The notes under the pieces were generated by a model. It searched no databases. It was not told the DNA's origin and was given only the letters and a program-made list of their open reading frames with translations. This document shows positions 1 through 8,528 of a DNA stretch of 64,000 nucleotides, one piece after another (positions within the stretch are counted from its first letter, which is position 1; each line of letters begins with the position of its first letter). The DNA comes from Anaerolineae bacterium (lineage in GTDB: Bacteria > Chloroflexota > Anaerolineae > Promineifilales > Promineifilaceae): assembly GCA_023382655.1 (NCBI GenBank), contig JAHDWK010000001.1, forward strand, positions 297,089 through 361,088, written 5' to 3'. The position numbers were made by a program, and so were the translations under genes.

Positions 1-692
1 CTGTCATGCTTGACCTCAAAGGATCCACCAGTCTGGCTGACATCAGTGAAAGAGGCGAAATTGATGCTGAACTGGTAAGTAGTGTTGTCCAAGTTCACAA
101 AAGCAATTTGAATGTTTTGTTGGCACCACCCAGACCCGAAATGGCAGACATTATTACTGAGGAAAATGTCAAGAGTCTTTTGGAAACTCTGCGACTTTCT
201 TATGACTTTGTTGTCCTGGATACTTCGTCATATCTAACAGAGAAAACATTAACTATGCTTGATGTTGCCGACAAAATTATTCTTGTCACGCAGCAGAATT
301 TGCCCAATCTAAAAAACGCCCGCCTTTTTCTGGACTTAACAGAAAGCCTGGAGTACGAATCGGCCAAAGTTTGGCTGGTTGTGAATCGTGTATCTGAAGA
401 TCAGGGTATTTCTGTAAAGAATATCGGTGACATTTTGAAACGGCCGATCGTTATGGAAATTCCTACGGCCGATTTGCCGGCAAGCACTTCTGCCAATAGA
501 GGTATTCCCCTGGTGATGGGGCCGAATCAAAAGCATCCGGTTAGTATCTCGCTGATAAAATTGGCCGATTACAGCAGACGAGAACTGGTTGGTAAACAAC
601 CTGCTGATGGTCGGGTAAAGGCAGGCACTCAAAAAGATTCCGGCGGTATTTTTGGCCGATTTTTTGGAAAACGTGAGCAAGCTGGAGGTTAA
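1..692 (+). CDS. TadZ/CpaE-like pilus assembly ATPase, 5' truncated by window edge
   Basis: The reading frame is open from the left edge, so only the C-terminal ~229 residues are present. They resemble the MinD/ParA-like domain of TadZ/CpaE: a hydrophobic strand ending in VVLDTSS, then KIILVTQQNLPNLKNAR and VWLVVNRV, which match the switch and nucleotide-contact strands of this family. The P-loop would lie upstream of the window. In Tad systems this protein localises the secretion machine at the pole or membrane. It ends two bases before tadA, whose Shine-Dalgarno GGAGG lies inside its last codons, so the genes are probably co-translated. Family assignment rests on homology by eye plus the TadA-TadB-TadC genes that follow. 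Confidence 0.8.
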   Translation, partial: VMLDLKGSTSLADISERGEIDAELVSSVVQVHKSNLNVLLAPPRPEMADIITEENVKSLLETLRLSYDFVVLDTSSYLTEKTLTMLDVADKIILVTQQNLPNLKNARLFLDLTESLEYESAKVWLVVNRVSEDQGISVKNIGDILKRPIVMEIPTADLPASTSANRGIPLVMGPNQKHPVSISLIKLADYSRRELVGKQPADGRVKAGTQKDSGGIFGRFFGKREQAGG

Positions 693-694
693 CC

Positions 695-2080
695 GTGTCA
701 TTATTAAAACGAATAGAAAGAAATCAGGATTCTCCCGCATCTCCTCATACAGTGGAGCCTTCGAAATTGCAAGAACTTCGCGTAAAAAGAGCTTCACCTG
801 CGGTTGGCTCAAGGGATGCCTATGTTGACCTGAAAAATAGAGTCCAACAAAAGCTCATTGCCGAGCTTGACCCTAGTATGGATATCACCCAAACATCTGA
901 GGTGCGTGTCACGATACAGGAAATGTTTGAATCTATGTTGGCCGAAGAAAGCATTGTCTTGACACGAAATGAAAAGCAGCGCTTGTTTGAGGCTATCGTC
1001 GCTGAAATCCTGGGCTTTGGCCCGCTGGAGCAATTTTTGCATACAGATGGCGTCACCGAAATCATGGTGAATGGCCCCAGGAATGTTTACATTGAGCGTA
1101 AGGGTAAGTTAATAAAAACCAACGTTAGTTTTGAAGATAATGACCATTTGTTGCGCATCATCGATCGGATTGTGGCGCCGTTAGGGCGCCGTATTGATGA
1201 GGGTTCACCTATGGTTGATGCCCGTCTCCCTGATGGCTCTCGTGTGAATGCAGTTGTTCCACCCATTTCCATTAACGGCGCTACGCTGACTATTCGTATT
1301 TTCTCTAAGATCCCGTTCACTATTGAAAACCTGATCGAATTTGGCAGTATCACGCCGGAGGCGGTGGAGTTTCTCAAGGCTTGTGTGGTTTCTAAGCTTA
1401 ACGTGATGATCTCCGGCGGTACAGGCTCAGGCAAAACGACACTTTTGAACATTCTGTCCGGTTTTATCCCTGATGATGAGCGCATTGTTACCATCGAAAA
1501 TGCGGCTGAGTTGCAGTTGCGCCAGGATCATGTAGTGACGCTAGAATCACGCAGCGCCAATGTGGAAGGGCGTGGTGAAGTGACCATTCAAGACCTGGTA
1601 GTTAACTCGTTACGTATGCGCCCTGACAGAATTATTGTTGGGGAGGTGCGTGGTGGGGAAGCGTTGGATATGCTTCAGGCGATGAATACGGGGCATGATG
1701 GTAGTTTGGCGACGGGCCACGCGAATGGGCCACGGGATATGCTTTCCCGTCTGGAAACTATGGTTCTGATGGCCGGCATGGATCTGCCACACCGGGCTAT
1801 TCGCGAACAAATCTCATCGGCTATCCATCTGATTGTCCAGCAGGATCGAATGCGAGATGGATCACGTAAAGTCGTGTCCATCAGTGAGATTCAGGGTATG
1901 GAAGGCGATGTCATTACCATGTCGGAAATCTTTCGATTTGAACAAACAAATATCGAAAATGGCAAGGTGATTGGACGGTTACGGCCAACCGGGTTACGAC
2001 CAAAATTTATGTGGAAAATTCAAGAGGCGGGTATTATGCTGCCACCTTCTATATTTGGTATTGGCTCCAGGCGACGTTAG
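695..2080 (+). CDS. tadA: TadA/CpaF family secretion ATPase
   Basis: This is the hexameric type II/IV secretion ATPase that powers Flp pilus assembly. It has 461 residues, a usual length. Visible motifs are the GFGPLEQFL and VTEIMVNGP segment of the N-terminal domain (about residues 108-130), Walker A GGTGSGKTTLLN near residue 240, the Asp box and Walker B region around RMRPDRIIVGEVRGGEALDML, and the His box ATGHANGP. The start is a GTG at 695 with GGAGG seven bases before it. An ATG is not available nearby in this frame. It is the second gene of the tad operon and precedes tadB. Its base composition is more AT-rich than most of the window and it lacks the ACGGCCGT octamer. Confidence 0.95.
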   Translation: MSLLKRIERNQDSPASPHTVEPSKLQELRVKRASPAVGSRDAYVDLKNRVQQKLIAELDPSMDITQTSEVRVTIQEMFESMLAEESIVLTRNEKQRLFEAIVAEILGFGPLEQFLHTDGVTEIMVNGPRNVYIERKGKLIKTNVSFEDNDHLLRIIDRIVAPLGRRIDEGSPMVDARLPDGSRVNAVVPPISINGATLTIRIFSKIPFTIENLIEFGSITPEAVEFLKACVVSKLNVMISGGTGSGKTTLLNILSGFIPDDERIVTIENAAELQLRQDHVVTLESRSANVEGRGEVTIQDLVVNSLRMRPDRIIVGEVRGGEALDMLQAMNTGHDGSLATGHANGPRDMLSRLETMVLMAGMDLPHRAIREQISSAIHLIVQQDRMRDGSRKVVSISEIQGMEGDVITMSEIFRFEQTNIENGKVIGRLRPTGLRPKFMWKIQEAGIMLPPSIFGIGSRRR

Positions 2081-2108
2081 CGCTGGTCTTGGAGGAAAGG
2101 AGGGTGAC

Positions 2109-3107
2109 ATGAACCCTTTAATTGTTATTGTTGGTCTAGCGGGACTTCTTCTTATAGCAGGAGCGGCCGTGGCTCTGGTAGCAGGCGGTGGCAAACAAGA
2201 TGTTGAGCGTCTTGAGCAGTTTGTTAGTACCACCACAACGGTTGTTGATCTCCCTGAAGAGGGTGGCAGCAAATCTGGCGGCCCAGATGTGGCTGATCGA
2301 ATGGATCGGGCACTTTCTGGACGAAATTTCTTTCAGCCTGCCAAAGAAAAGATAGCCAAAGCGGATGTTAAGCTGAGGGTGACTGAGTATTTGATGCTGA
2401 TGGTGATTTTTGCTTGTATAGGCGCGGCGTTAGGCTATTTCTTGCCCAAAGATAATTCTCGGTTTTTAGCAGTCGTTGGGTTTTTGGTTGGTTCTCGTGT
2501 GCCACCTATCTATATCAACATGGCTGCTTCGCGCCGTATGCGAGCGTTTGATAGCCAACTGAGTGATACGCTAAATTTGTGGGTCAATGCGTTGCGTTCA
2601 GGGTATAGTGTGTTACAGGCGATGGAGGCAATTGCTACGGAACTGCCAGCGCCGGTATCTGTTGAGTTTGAGCGGGTGGTGCAAGAAGTACGGTTGGGGT
2701 TGAGTGTAGCGCAGGCTTTAGACAATATGCACCGGCGTGTGCCCAGTGAAGACCTGGATTTGGTGATCACGGCCGTGAATATTCAGCGCGAAGTTGGTGG
2801 TAATTTGGCAGAGGTTCTGGACAACATTAGCTTCACCATTCGGGAGCGGGTGCGTATCAAGGGCGAAATTCGGACATTAACTGCCCAGGGTCGCATTTCA
2901 GGCACCATCATCAGCCTCTTGCCGATCGTCTTAGGTTTTATTCTTTTTCTCATCAATCCAGGTTATGTATCGGAATTGTGGGTTAAGGAAGCCCCCTGGA
3001 TTTGGCCTGAGGTCATTCCCTGTGGTTACTTGATGTTGGGCACCGGCCTCATTATGATTGCGGCCGGCTGGTTTGCCATTCGTAAAATCGTTTCAATTGA
3101 AGTTTGA
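2109..3107 (+). CDS. tadB: TadB-like inner membrane platform protein
   Basis: A type II secretion system F domain protein that forms the membrane platform of the Tad pilus together with TadC. The start ATG at 2109 is chosen because GGAGGAAAGGAGGG lies just before it; the frame stays open 138 bases further upstream but that part overlaps tadA. The protein has about 332 residues: an N-terminal membrane segment (LIVIVGLAGLLLIAGAAVAL), a cytoplasmic linker, a TM pair around ILGYFLP and VGFLVGSRVPP, the T2SF core (RSGYSVLQAMEAIATELPAP, VQEVRLGLS) and C-terminal TM segments. One ACGGCCGT octamer lies at 2769. Confidence 0.9.
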   Translation: MNPLIVIVGLAGLLLIAGAAVALVAGGGKQDVERLEQFVSTTTTVVDLPEEGGSKSGGPDVADRMDRALSGRNFFQPAKEKIAKADVKLRVTEYLMLMVIFACIGAALGYFLPKDNSRFLAVVGFLVGSRVPPIYINMAASRRMRAFDSQLSDTLNLWVNALRSGYSVLQAMEAIATELPAPVSVEFERVVQEVRLGLSVAQALDNMHRRVPSEDLDLVITAVNIQREVGGNLAEVLDNISFTIRERVRIKGEIRTLTAQGRISGTIISLLPIVLGFILFLINPGYVSELWVKEAPWIWPEVIPCGYLMLGTGLIMIAAGWFAIRKIVSIEV

Positions 3108-3131
3108 TTTGCACAAGCGGAGATACAGCCC

Positions 3132-4073
3132 ATGTCACTACCAATGATACTTGTCATATCGGTTGTTGCGGTACTCATCATTGCCTTTAGCATTCTCCTA
3201 TTGCGACGTGCTGAAGAAGACCCGTTGACGACACGTATTGACGAATTTGCGGCGCGTGAAGAGATTGTTTCGATAGAAGAAATCGAACTATCCATGCCTA
3301 TTACGGATCGAATCTTTGTACCACTCCTGCGAAGGGTAAGCGAATTTTTGATCCGGTATACGCCGCAGCAAACTCTAGAGCATACGACTCGAATGCTAGA
3401 ACTGGCTGGTAACCCGCGCAATATGCGGGCAGCCGAGTTTATTGCCTTAAGAATAGGGTTTACCGTTTTCATGGGGGGATTTGTTTTCTTCATCATGTAT
3501 CAGAGTGATGCCCCGTTTAGCCGCCGCTTGCTTTTTACTTTGGGTGGCATCGCGCTTGCCTGGTTCATCCCCATGATGTTATTGCGCTCAAAATCCGACC
3601 GGCGTAAAGAGGCGGTGATCAAGAAGCTGCCCGACGCCTTAGATTTAATGACCATTTGTGTGGATGCCGGTCTGGTATTTAACGCGGCGATGCAGAAAGT
3701 GGATGAGAAATGGGATGATCCACTGGCCAATGAATTTGGCCGAGTCATCTACGAAATGCAGCTTGGTAAATCGCGCCGTCAAGCACTGCGGGATATGGCG
3801 GATAGAATTGATGTTCCCGATGTTTCCAGTTTTATAGCGGCTGTTATTCAGGCAGATCAGCTAGGTGTAGGCATTGGTAAAGTCTTACGAATCCAATCCG
3901 AACAAATGCGTGTGCGTCGGCGTCAACGCGCCGAAGAAAAAGCGCAACAAGCCCCGGTGAAGATGATGTTTCCGATGGTGTTCTTAATTTTCCCATCCAT
4001 ATTTATTGTCCTGTTAGGCCCGGCATTGTTCCAGATTTTGCGCAGCTCGGCGGTACAAGGTGTAAGAGGTTAA
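3132..4073 (+). CDS. tadC: TadC-like inner membrane platform protein
   Basis: The second T2SF-domain platform protein, 313 residues. It begins with a membrane anchor (ILVISVVAVLIIAFSILLL), has a TM pair near residues 110-155, the T2SF core with ALDLMTICVDAGLVFNAAMQKV and EMQLGKSRRQALRDMADR, and ends with a hydrophobic PMVFLIFPSIFIVLLGPALF. The order tadZ-tadA-tadB-tadC is the usual one for Flp/Tad loci. It is followed by a clear intrinsic terminator, which marks the end of the operon. Confidence 0.9.
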   Translation: MSLPMILVISVVAVLIIAFSILLLRRAEEDPLTTRIDEFAAREEIVSIEEIELSMPITDRIFVPLLRRVSEFLIRYTPQQTLEHTTRMLELAGNPRNMRAAEFIALRIGFTVFMGGFVFFIMYQSDAPFSRRLLFTLGGIALAWFIPMMLLRSKSDRRKEAVIKKLPDALDLMTICVDAGLVFNAAMQKVDEKWDDPLANEFGRVIYEMQLGKSRRQALRDMADRIDVPDVSSFIAAVIQADQLGVGIGKVLRIQSEQMRVRRRQRAEEKAQQAPVKMMFPMVFLIFPSIFIVLLGPALFQILRSSAVQGVRG

Positions 4074-4098
4074 TTACTCAAATTAAGCTGGTTCGTTT

Positions 4099-4136
4099 AG
4101 ACCCTTGTTATTGTTAACAGGGTCTATTTTCTTTTT
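4099..4136 (+). terminator. Intrinsic terminator after tadC
   Basis: AGACCC at 4099-4104 pairs with GGGTCT at 4120-4125, with additional TTGTTA/TTAACA pairing inside, followed by ATTTTCTTTTT. It lies 25 bases after the tadC stop codon and before the TTG start of the next gene. Confidence 0.8.
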
Positions 4137-4141
4137 CCAGG

Positions 4142-4894
4142 TTGTTCAAAGAGATTGATTGGATAGACGAAGTGGCGCTTGATTCAGCATCCCCCAAAAC
4201 AAAGCTTGTTGGGCTTGTTGAGACATTGCGGGATATGTTATTTCCCCCCGTTTGTGCCAACTGTCGGCAAGTTGGCAAGTTGATTTGTTCTGAGTGTTAT
4301 GACCGTATCGAGTGGGTAAAAAAACCGATTTGTTCATGTTGTGGGCGGCCAGTTATCTCCAACCAAGTGTTGTGTAAGGCTTGTTTGGACCACCCCATGC
4401 CCCTAAAACAGATTCGGGCGGCAACTGTATTTTCCGAGCCAATTTCTACCATTATTCACAAACTGAAATACGAAGGTGCGTTTGGGTTAGGGCATGTGTT
4501 GGCTGATCTGATGATCAGCGTTTGGCATGAATGGAAGATTTATGTGGATTATGTGGTTCCTATACCATTACATCCTGATCGAGAAAAGAAAAGGGGGTAC
4601 AATCAATCGGCACTTTTAGCGAGATGGTTCAGCCAACAATCAGGGTATGTGTATGCCCCTGACTTGCTGAAACGGACCAGATTTACAGCGCCACAAGTTA
4701 GTTTGAATGCCGAGGAAAGAGCGAAAAATGTACAGAATGCTTTTGCCGTGGTGGGCCATCAATTTAAGGGAAAACAGGTGTTGTTGATTGATGATGTTTG
4801 TACAACCGGTTCTACGCTGACCGCTGCTGCCCATGTTTTGTTAGATAGTGGCGCTACGGCCGTGTCTGGGTATTGTTTAGCACGAGCATTGTAA
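4142..4894 (+). CDS. comF: ComF family phosphoribosyltransferase-like protein
   Basis: A 250-residue ComF/GntX type protein. It has an N-terminal cysteine-rich zinc ribbon (CANC, CSEC, CSCC, then CKAC, about residues 37-80) and a C-terminal PRTase fold with the PRPP loop LLIDDVCTTGSTL near residue 215. In naturally competent bacteria ComF acts in DNA uptake or processing; in others its role is unclear. No other competence genes are visible here. The start is TTG at 4142, directly after a terminator, with no good Shine-Dalgarno; an alternative internal start cannot be excluded. The hpf gene follows 28 bases downstream. Confidence 0.85.
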   Translation: MFKEIDWIDEVALDSASPKTKLVGLVETLRDMLFPPVCANCRQVGKLICSECYDRIEWVKKPICSCCGRPVISNQVLCKACLDHPMPLKQIRAATVFSEPISTIIHKLKYEGAFGLGHVLADLMISVWHEWKIYVDYVVPIPLHPDREKKRGYNQSALLARWFSQQSGYVYAPDLLKRTRFTAPQVSLNAEERAKNVQNAFAVVGHQFKGKQVLLIDDVCTTGSTLTAAAHVLLDSGATAVSGYCLARAL

Positions 4895-4922
4895 AAAATT
4901 CTATACCATAAGGAGAAAGACC

Positions 4923-5483
4923 ATGGAGTTAATAGTACAAGGACGCAATCTGGATATAACCACAAGATTACAAAATTATGTAGAAAAGAAGACCACACGT
5001 CTGGATCGGTATATGCCCAATCTGATGGAGGTGCGTGTGGACCTTTCCGCGGAAAACACACGCAGCGCCGTGGATAGCCAGGTAGCCCAGATAACGGTGC
5101 GGGATAATCGGGGCACCATCTTGCGGGCGGAAGAGCGCAGTAATGATATGTTTGCCGCCATTGATGCGGTTGTAGATAAATTGTATCGTCAGATCAACCG
5201 TTATCGAGGTAAAAAACAACGCAAGTGGCGACAGAGCGGTAACGGTGATGAGTTTATGGGTGAGCCGCTACCGCTAGAAGACCTGGAAGAGGCAGAAGAT
5301 GCCAAAATCGTGCGTACCAAGCAGTTTTCGCTGAAGCCAATGACGGCCGATGAGGCGGTAGACCAACTAGAACTGCTGGGGCACGACTTTTTTGTTTTCT
5401 TCAATGCTGATTACGGAATGGTGAATGTTGTCTATAGAAGGCATGATAACAATTATGGCCTTTTACAGCCAGAATTAGATTAG
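4923..5483 (+). CDS. hpf: Ribosome hibernation promoting factor, long form
   Basis: The 186-residue length and two-domain layout fit long HPF: an N-terminal S30AE/YfiA domain (MELIVQGRNLDITTRLQNYV to about residue 105) that binds the decoding centre, a charged linker, and a C-terminal dimerisation domain (FSLKPMTADEAVDQLELLGHDFFVF, then VVYRRHDNNYGLLQPE) that joins two 30S subunits into 100S ribosomes. The start ATG at 4923 is preceded by AAGGAGAAAGACC. It is expected to act in stationary phase or starvation. Confidence 0.93.
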   Translation: MELIVQGRNLDITTRLQNYVEKKTTRLDRYMPNLMEVRVDLSAENTRSAVDSQVAQITVRDNRGTILRAEERSNDMFAAIDAVVDKLYRQINRYRGKKQRKWRQSGNGDEFMGEPLPLEDLEEAEDAKIVRTKQFSLKPMTADEAVDQLELLGHDFFVFFNADYGMVNVVYRRHDNNYGLLQPELD

Positions 5484-5550
5484 GGTTAGTATTGTATGGG
5501 ACTGGCGCCTTCAGGTAGTATGGATGGCTTTTGTTGGCTAAAGTACAGAC

Positions 5551-6042
5551 ATGCCAAATATTTTATTTGTGTGTACGGCTAATATATGCCGTTCACCAGT
5601 TGCCGCCGCATTATTTAGACAGAAGTTGGAGACTCACGGCCGTACCCCATCTGATTGGACTGTACAATCTGCCGGGACTTGGGCCACCATTAAACGTGGC
5701 CCGTCCCGGTTTAGTAAGCAACTGATGGCGGACAGGGGCATTGATATCAGCCGGCATCGCGCAAACATGATAGACACCGCGCTAATGGCCCAATCAGACC
5801 TGATTTTGTGCATGGAAACAGGACATGTCGAGGCGCTAAAGATAGAGTTCCCCCATTTTAAGAATCGTATTTTTACTTTGAGTGAAATGGTAGACAAACC
5901 ATATAACATTCCAGACCCCTACGGCGGTCCGCTGGAAGGTTATCAACGTATGGTGACGGATGTGGAAAGGTTAGTTGAGGCCGGGTTTAGGCGTATCGTG
6001 TCCCTGGCAGAAGAAAATGCCGGTAAACGGGTAGAGAGCTAG
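5551..6042 (+). CDS. Low molecular weight protein-tyrosine phosphatase
   Basis: A 163-residue LMW-PTP. The P-loop CTANICRS begins with nucleophile Cys8 and ends with Arg14/Ser15, and the general acid lies in DPYGGP near residue 120. Family members remove phosphate from protein tyrosine (often for exopolysaccharide kinases) or, in the related ArsC branch, reduce arsenate; the DPYGG motif favours the phosphatase branch. The ATG at 5551 places the P-loop at the normal distance from the N-terminus. The gene converges with the HNH endonuclease gene, two bases separating the stop codons. Confidence 0.9.
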   Translation: MPNILFVCTANICRSPVAAALFRQKLETHGRTPSDWTVQSAGTWATIKRGPSRFSKQLMADRGIDISRHRANMIDTALMAQSDLILCMETGHVEALKIEFPHFKNRIFTLSEMVDKPYNIPDPYGGPLEGYQRMVTDVERLVEAGFRRIVSLAEENAGKRVES

Positions 6043-6044
6043 TT

Positions 6045-6566
6045 TTACCACCCCTCTATAAATTGCATCCATTCAGTACGCTGCTCCAAATGACGGCTAA
6101 ACAGGTACATGGCTGATGGCTTGGGTTCATGCGGCTGGCGTAACAAAGGCATATTAACCTTTTCCAACATTTCCCCCCCTTTGCGCCGGTTGCAGGCCGC
6201 ACAAGCTGCCACCAGATTATCCCAGGTATGGCGACCACCCAAATGGCGCGGAACAACATGGTCAAGCGTCAGGGTATATGTTTTCCGCCCGCAGTATTGG
6301 CAGGTATAGTTGTCGCGGCGTAGAATTTCTCGTTTGGAAAGGGGGATGCGCGGATGTGGCCTTTTGACCATGTAGCCAAGCTTGATAACCGAGGGGATTT
6401 CAAATTCGGTAGAACTGCTGCGAATTTTGCCACGGCCGTTTAAGATGATTTCTGCTCTTCCGGTGAGAACGAGCATCAGTGCCCGCTTGGTGCTGCAAAC
6501 ATGCAAAGGTTCAAAGTTCGCATTGAGCGTTAACACTGGCTCGTACAGTAGGCCATCTTTGCTCAT
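6045..6566 (-). CDS. HNH endonuclease family protein
   Basis: A 173-residue protein of the widespread HNH family often found as a housekeeping-like single gene. It has the zinc-binding pair CQYCG (about residue 95), the catalytic core LDHVVPRHLGG and NLVAACAACNRRKGG with the second CxxC. The N-terminal half (VLTLNANFEPLHVCSTKRAL) is typical of this subgroup. Function in the cell is not established; members are not clearly restriction enzymes. The gene converges with the phosphatase gene. Confidence 0.88.
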   Translation of the reverse strand: MSKDGLLYEPVLTLNANFEPLHVCSTKRALMLVLTGRAEIILNGRGKIRSSSTEFEIPSVIKLGYMVKRPHPRIPLSKREILRRDNYTCQYCGRKTYTLTLDHVVPRHLGGRHTWDNLVAACAACNRRKGGEMLEKVNMPLLRQPHEPKPSAMYLFSRHLEQRTEWMQFIEGW

Positions 6567-6759
6567 GAGGCTCGCAGTATACCTGCCACGCTAAACATCG
6601 TCAATTCGCCAGATGGTAGCGCCAGTTAAGAATTGGTTAAAAGATGGTTAACAGGTTAATAAGAGATTGAAGTAAAATCCCCTCACTTTCCCACAGACAA
6701 ATTGGACGCTTGTTGCTCAGGTAAAAGATCAGCAGGCTGCCATATATAAGGAGAACCCC

Positions 6760-7947
6760 ATGAATACAAGCCCAACGACAACTGCCTGGATTGAAAAAGA
6801 GTTAACCGGCCTGAAAGAAGCAGGTCTGTATAACACCATCCGTACCATTGAATCGGCGATGGATGCGCGGGTGGTCATTGACGGCCGTACCCTGCTCAAC
6901 TTCTGTGCCAATAACTACCTGGGGCTGGCTAACCATCCCCGGCTGCGGGTGGCGGCCCAGGCGGCCATAGACAAATTTGGCATTGGCCCCGGCGCGGTCC
7001 GTTCTATCGCCGGTACCATGTCCCTGCATCTTGAGCTGGAACAACAGTTAGCTGCCTTCAAACATGCCGAAGCCTGCATCACCTTTCAAAGTGGCTTCAC
7101 GGCCAACCTGGCCACGATTCCCGCCCTGGTTGGCAAAGGGGATGTTATCTTTTCCGACGAACTAAACCATGCCAGCATCATTGATGGCAGCCGTCTCAGC
7201 CGGGCTTCTATTGTGCGCTATGCTCACAATGACGTAGATGACTTGCGTCGCCAGATCGAAGCCACACCTGAGTACGGCCGTCGCCTCATTGTCACCGATG
7301 GCGTGTTCAGCATGGACGGCGATATAGCCCCTCTGGACAAAATTTGCACCGTAGCCGAAGCGTATGGCATTCTGTTGATGGTGGATGACGCTCACGGCGA
7401 AGGTGTTTTGGGTCGGGGTGGACGGGGTATTGTAGACCATTTTGGGTTGCACGACCGTGTGGATGTGGAAGTAGGCACCCTCAGTAAAGCGTTTGGCGTG
7501 GTGGGTGGGCTGGTGGCTGGCAAGCAGATCATCATAGATTGGTTACGGCAGCGGGGACGGCCGTTCCTCTTCTCCAGCGCCATGACCGTGCCCGACGTAG
7601 CCGCTTGCATTGCTGGCGTCCAGCTATTACAAGAATCCACCGAACTGGTAGACCGTCTCTGGCACAATGCCGCCATTTTCAAAGAAGGGATGCAAAAAAT
7701 GGGCTTTAATACCGGTCACAGCCAGACCCCCATTGTGCCCGTCATGTTAGGTGAAGCGCCCCTGGCGCAGCAATTTAGTCGCCGCCTGTTTGAAGAAGGC
7801 GTATTTGCTATGGCCATTGGCTACCCCACCGTACCCCAGGGCAAAGCCCGTATTCGGGTGATGAATTCCGCCGCCCACAGTCCGGCTGACATTGAAGAAG
7901 CGCTAGAGGTATTTGGCCGGGTCGGCCAAGAACTGGGCGTGATATAA
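6760..7947 (+). CDS. kbl: Glycine C-acetyltransferase / KBL-BioF family PLP enzyme
   Basis: A 395-residue alpha-oxoamine synthase. [15 protein letters not shown] near residue 46, [31 protein letters not shown] and the PLP lysine in TLSKAFG (about residue 243) are family signatures. The best match by eye is 2-amino-3-ketobutyrate CoA ligase (glycine + acetyl-CoA, threonine degradation), though 8-amino-7-oxononanoate synthase cannot be excluded. No threonine dehydrogenase or biotin genes are adjacent. The start ATG at 6760 has AAGGAG upstream. A strong hairpin follows the stop codon. Confidence 0.88.
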   Translation: MNTSPTTTAWIEKELTGLKEAGLYNTIRTIESAMDARVVIDGRTLLNFCANNYLGLANHPRLRVAAQAAIDKFGIGPGAVRSIAGTMSLHLELEQQLAAFKHAEACITFQSGFTANLATIPALVGKGDVIFSDELNHASIIDGSRLSRASIVRYAHNDVDDLRRQIEATPEYGRRLIVTDGVFSMDGDIAPLDKICTVAEAYGILLMVDDAHGEGVLGRGGRGIVDHFGLHDRVDVEVGTLSKAFGVVGGLVAGKQIIIDWLRQRGRPFLFSSAMTVPDVAACIAGVQLLQESTELVDRLWHNAAIFKEGMQKMGFNTGHSQTPIVPVMLGEAPLAQQFSRRLFEEGVFAMAIGYPTVPQGKARIRVMNSAAHSPADIEEALEVFGRVGQELGVI

Positions 7948-7952
7948 AAAGC

Positions 7953-7990
7953 AAATCCCCGGAGACAGCATGTGCTGTTTCCAGGGATTT
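7953..7990. terminator. Hairpin after the KBL-like gene
   Basis: AAATCCC at 7953 pairs with GGGATTT ending at 7990, and the inner GACAGCA pairs with TGCTGTT, giving a stem of about 17 pairs with one mismatch and a tiny loop. It lies between the rightward PLP enzyme gene and a leftward gene, so it could serve both; it has no long T-tract on either side. Confidence 0.6.
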
Positions 7991-8018
7991 ACCACCAAAA
8001 AGAGACCGGTTGTATCAA

Positions 8019-8363
8019 TTAGCGCGCCGCTGTGGCCCGTTCGATCTCACTTAAAAAGAGACGGCGCAAACCGGGATTGAGCAGCAATTTTTGAAAAAAA
8101 GCGGGATATTGGAAGCCAATATCCACCCCGCGTAAAGAATCCCTGACTACCAGAGGTAGCCACTCGTTATCAGAATCAGTCAGTGGCGTTGAATGCCAGT
8201 AAAGCTCTGGAACCAGGTTAAGCAGATCGTCTCCGGCGGCCGGCCATGCCTGCAACTCTTTCAGGCGATTACGCAACGCCAGCAAATCATTCTTTTGCTG
8301 TTTATCGGCCTCAAGCGTATCAAATCTACTAACCATTGGTATGCTCATACTCATTGTGAACAT
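8019..8363 (-). CDS. Hypothetical protein
   Basis: A 114-residue protein I do not recognise. The N-terminal third is predicted to be helical (LEADKQQKNDLLALRNRLKELQ), the middle carries LVPELYWHSTPLTDSDNEWLPLVVRDSL, and the C-terminus is leucine- and arginine-rich. No signal peptide, membrane segment or metal site is evident. Several Met codons occur in the first 10 residues (MFTMSMSIPM), so the exact start is uncertain. It reads leftward after the nuclease gene region and ends near the hairpin at 7953-7990. Confidence 0.5.
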   Translation of the reverse strand: MFTMSMSIPMVSRFDTLEADKQQKNDLLALRNRLKELQAWPAAGDDLLNLVPELYWHSTPLTDSDNEWLPLVVRDSLRGVDIGFQYPAFFQKLLLNPGLRRLFLSEIERATAAR

Positions 8364-8528
8364 CTGCTACCTGCCAAAAACATCAATAGGGGATGCCTAC
8401 CTATCCCTATGCTGCCATGTTTCTATTTTGCACTACAAGATTGCTGTGATGTCTTTGTTTATATTGGCTTACCCCACATGAACATTACTATACAAAAAAC
8501 AAAGACAAAGGTGGATAGGAAGGTAGGG

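Noticed and set aside
1971-2108. Upstream extension of tadB
   Set aside because: It would overlap tadA by over 100 bases, and a strong ribosome site precedes the ATG at 2109.
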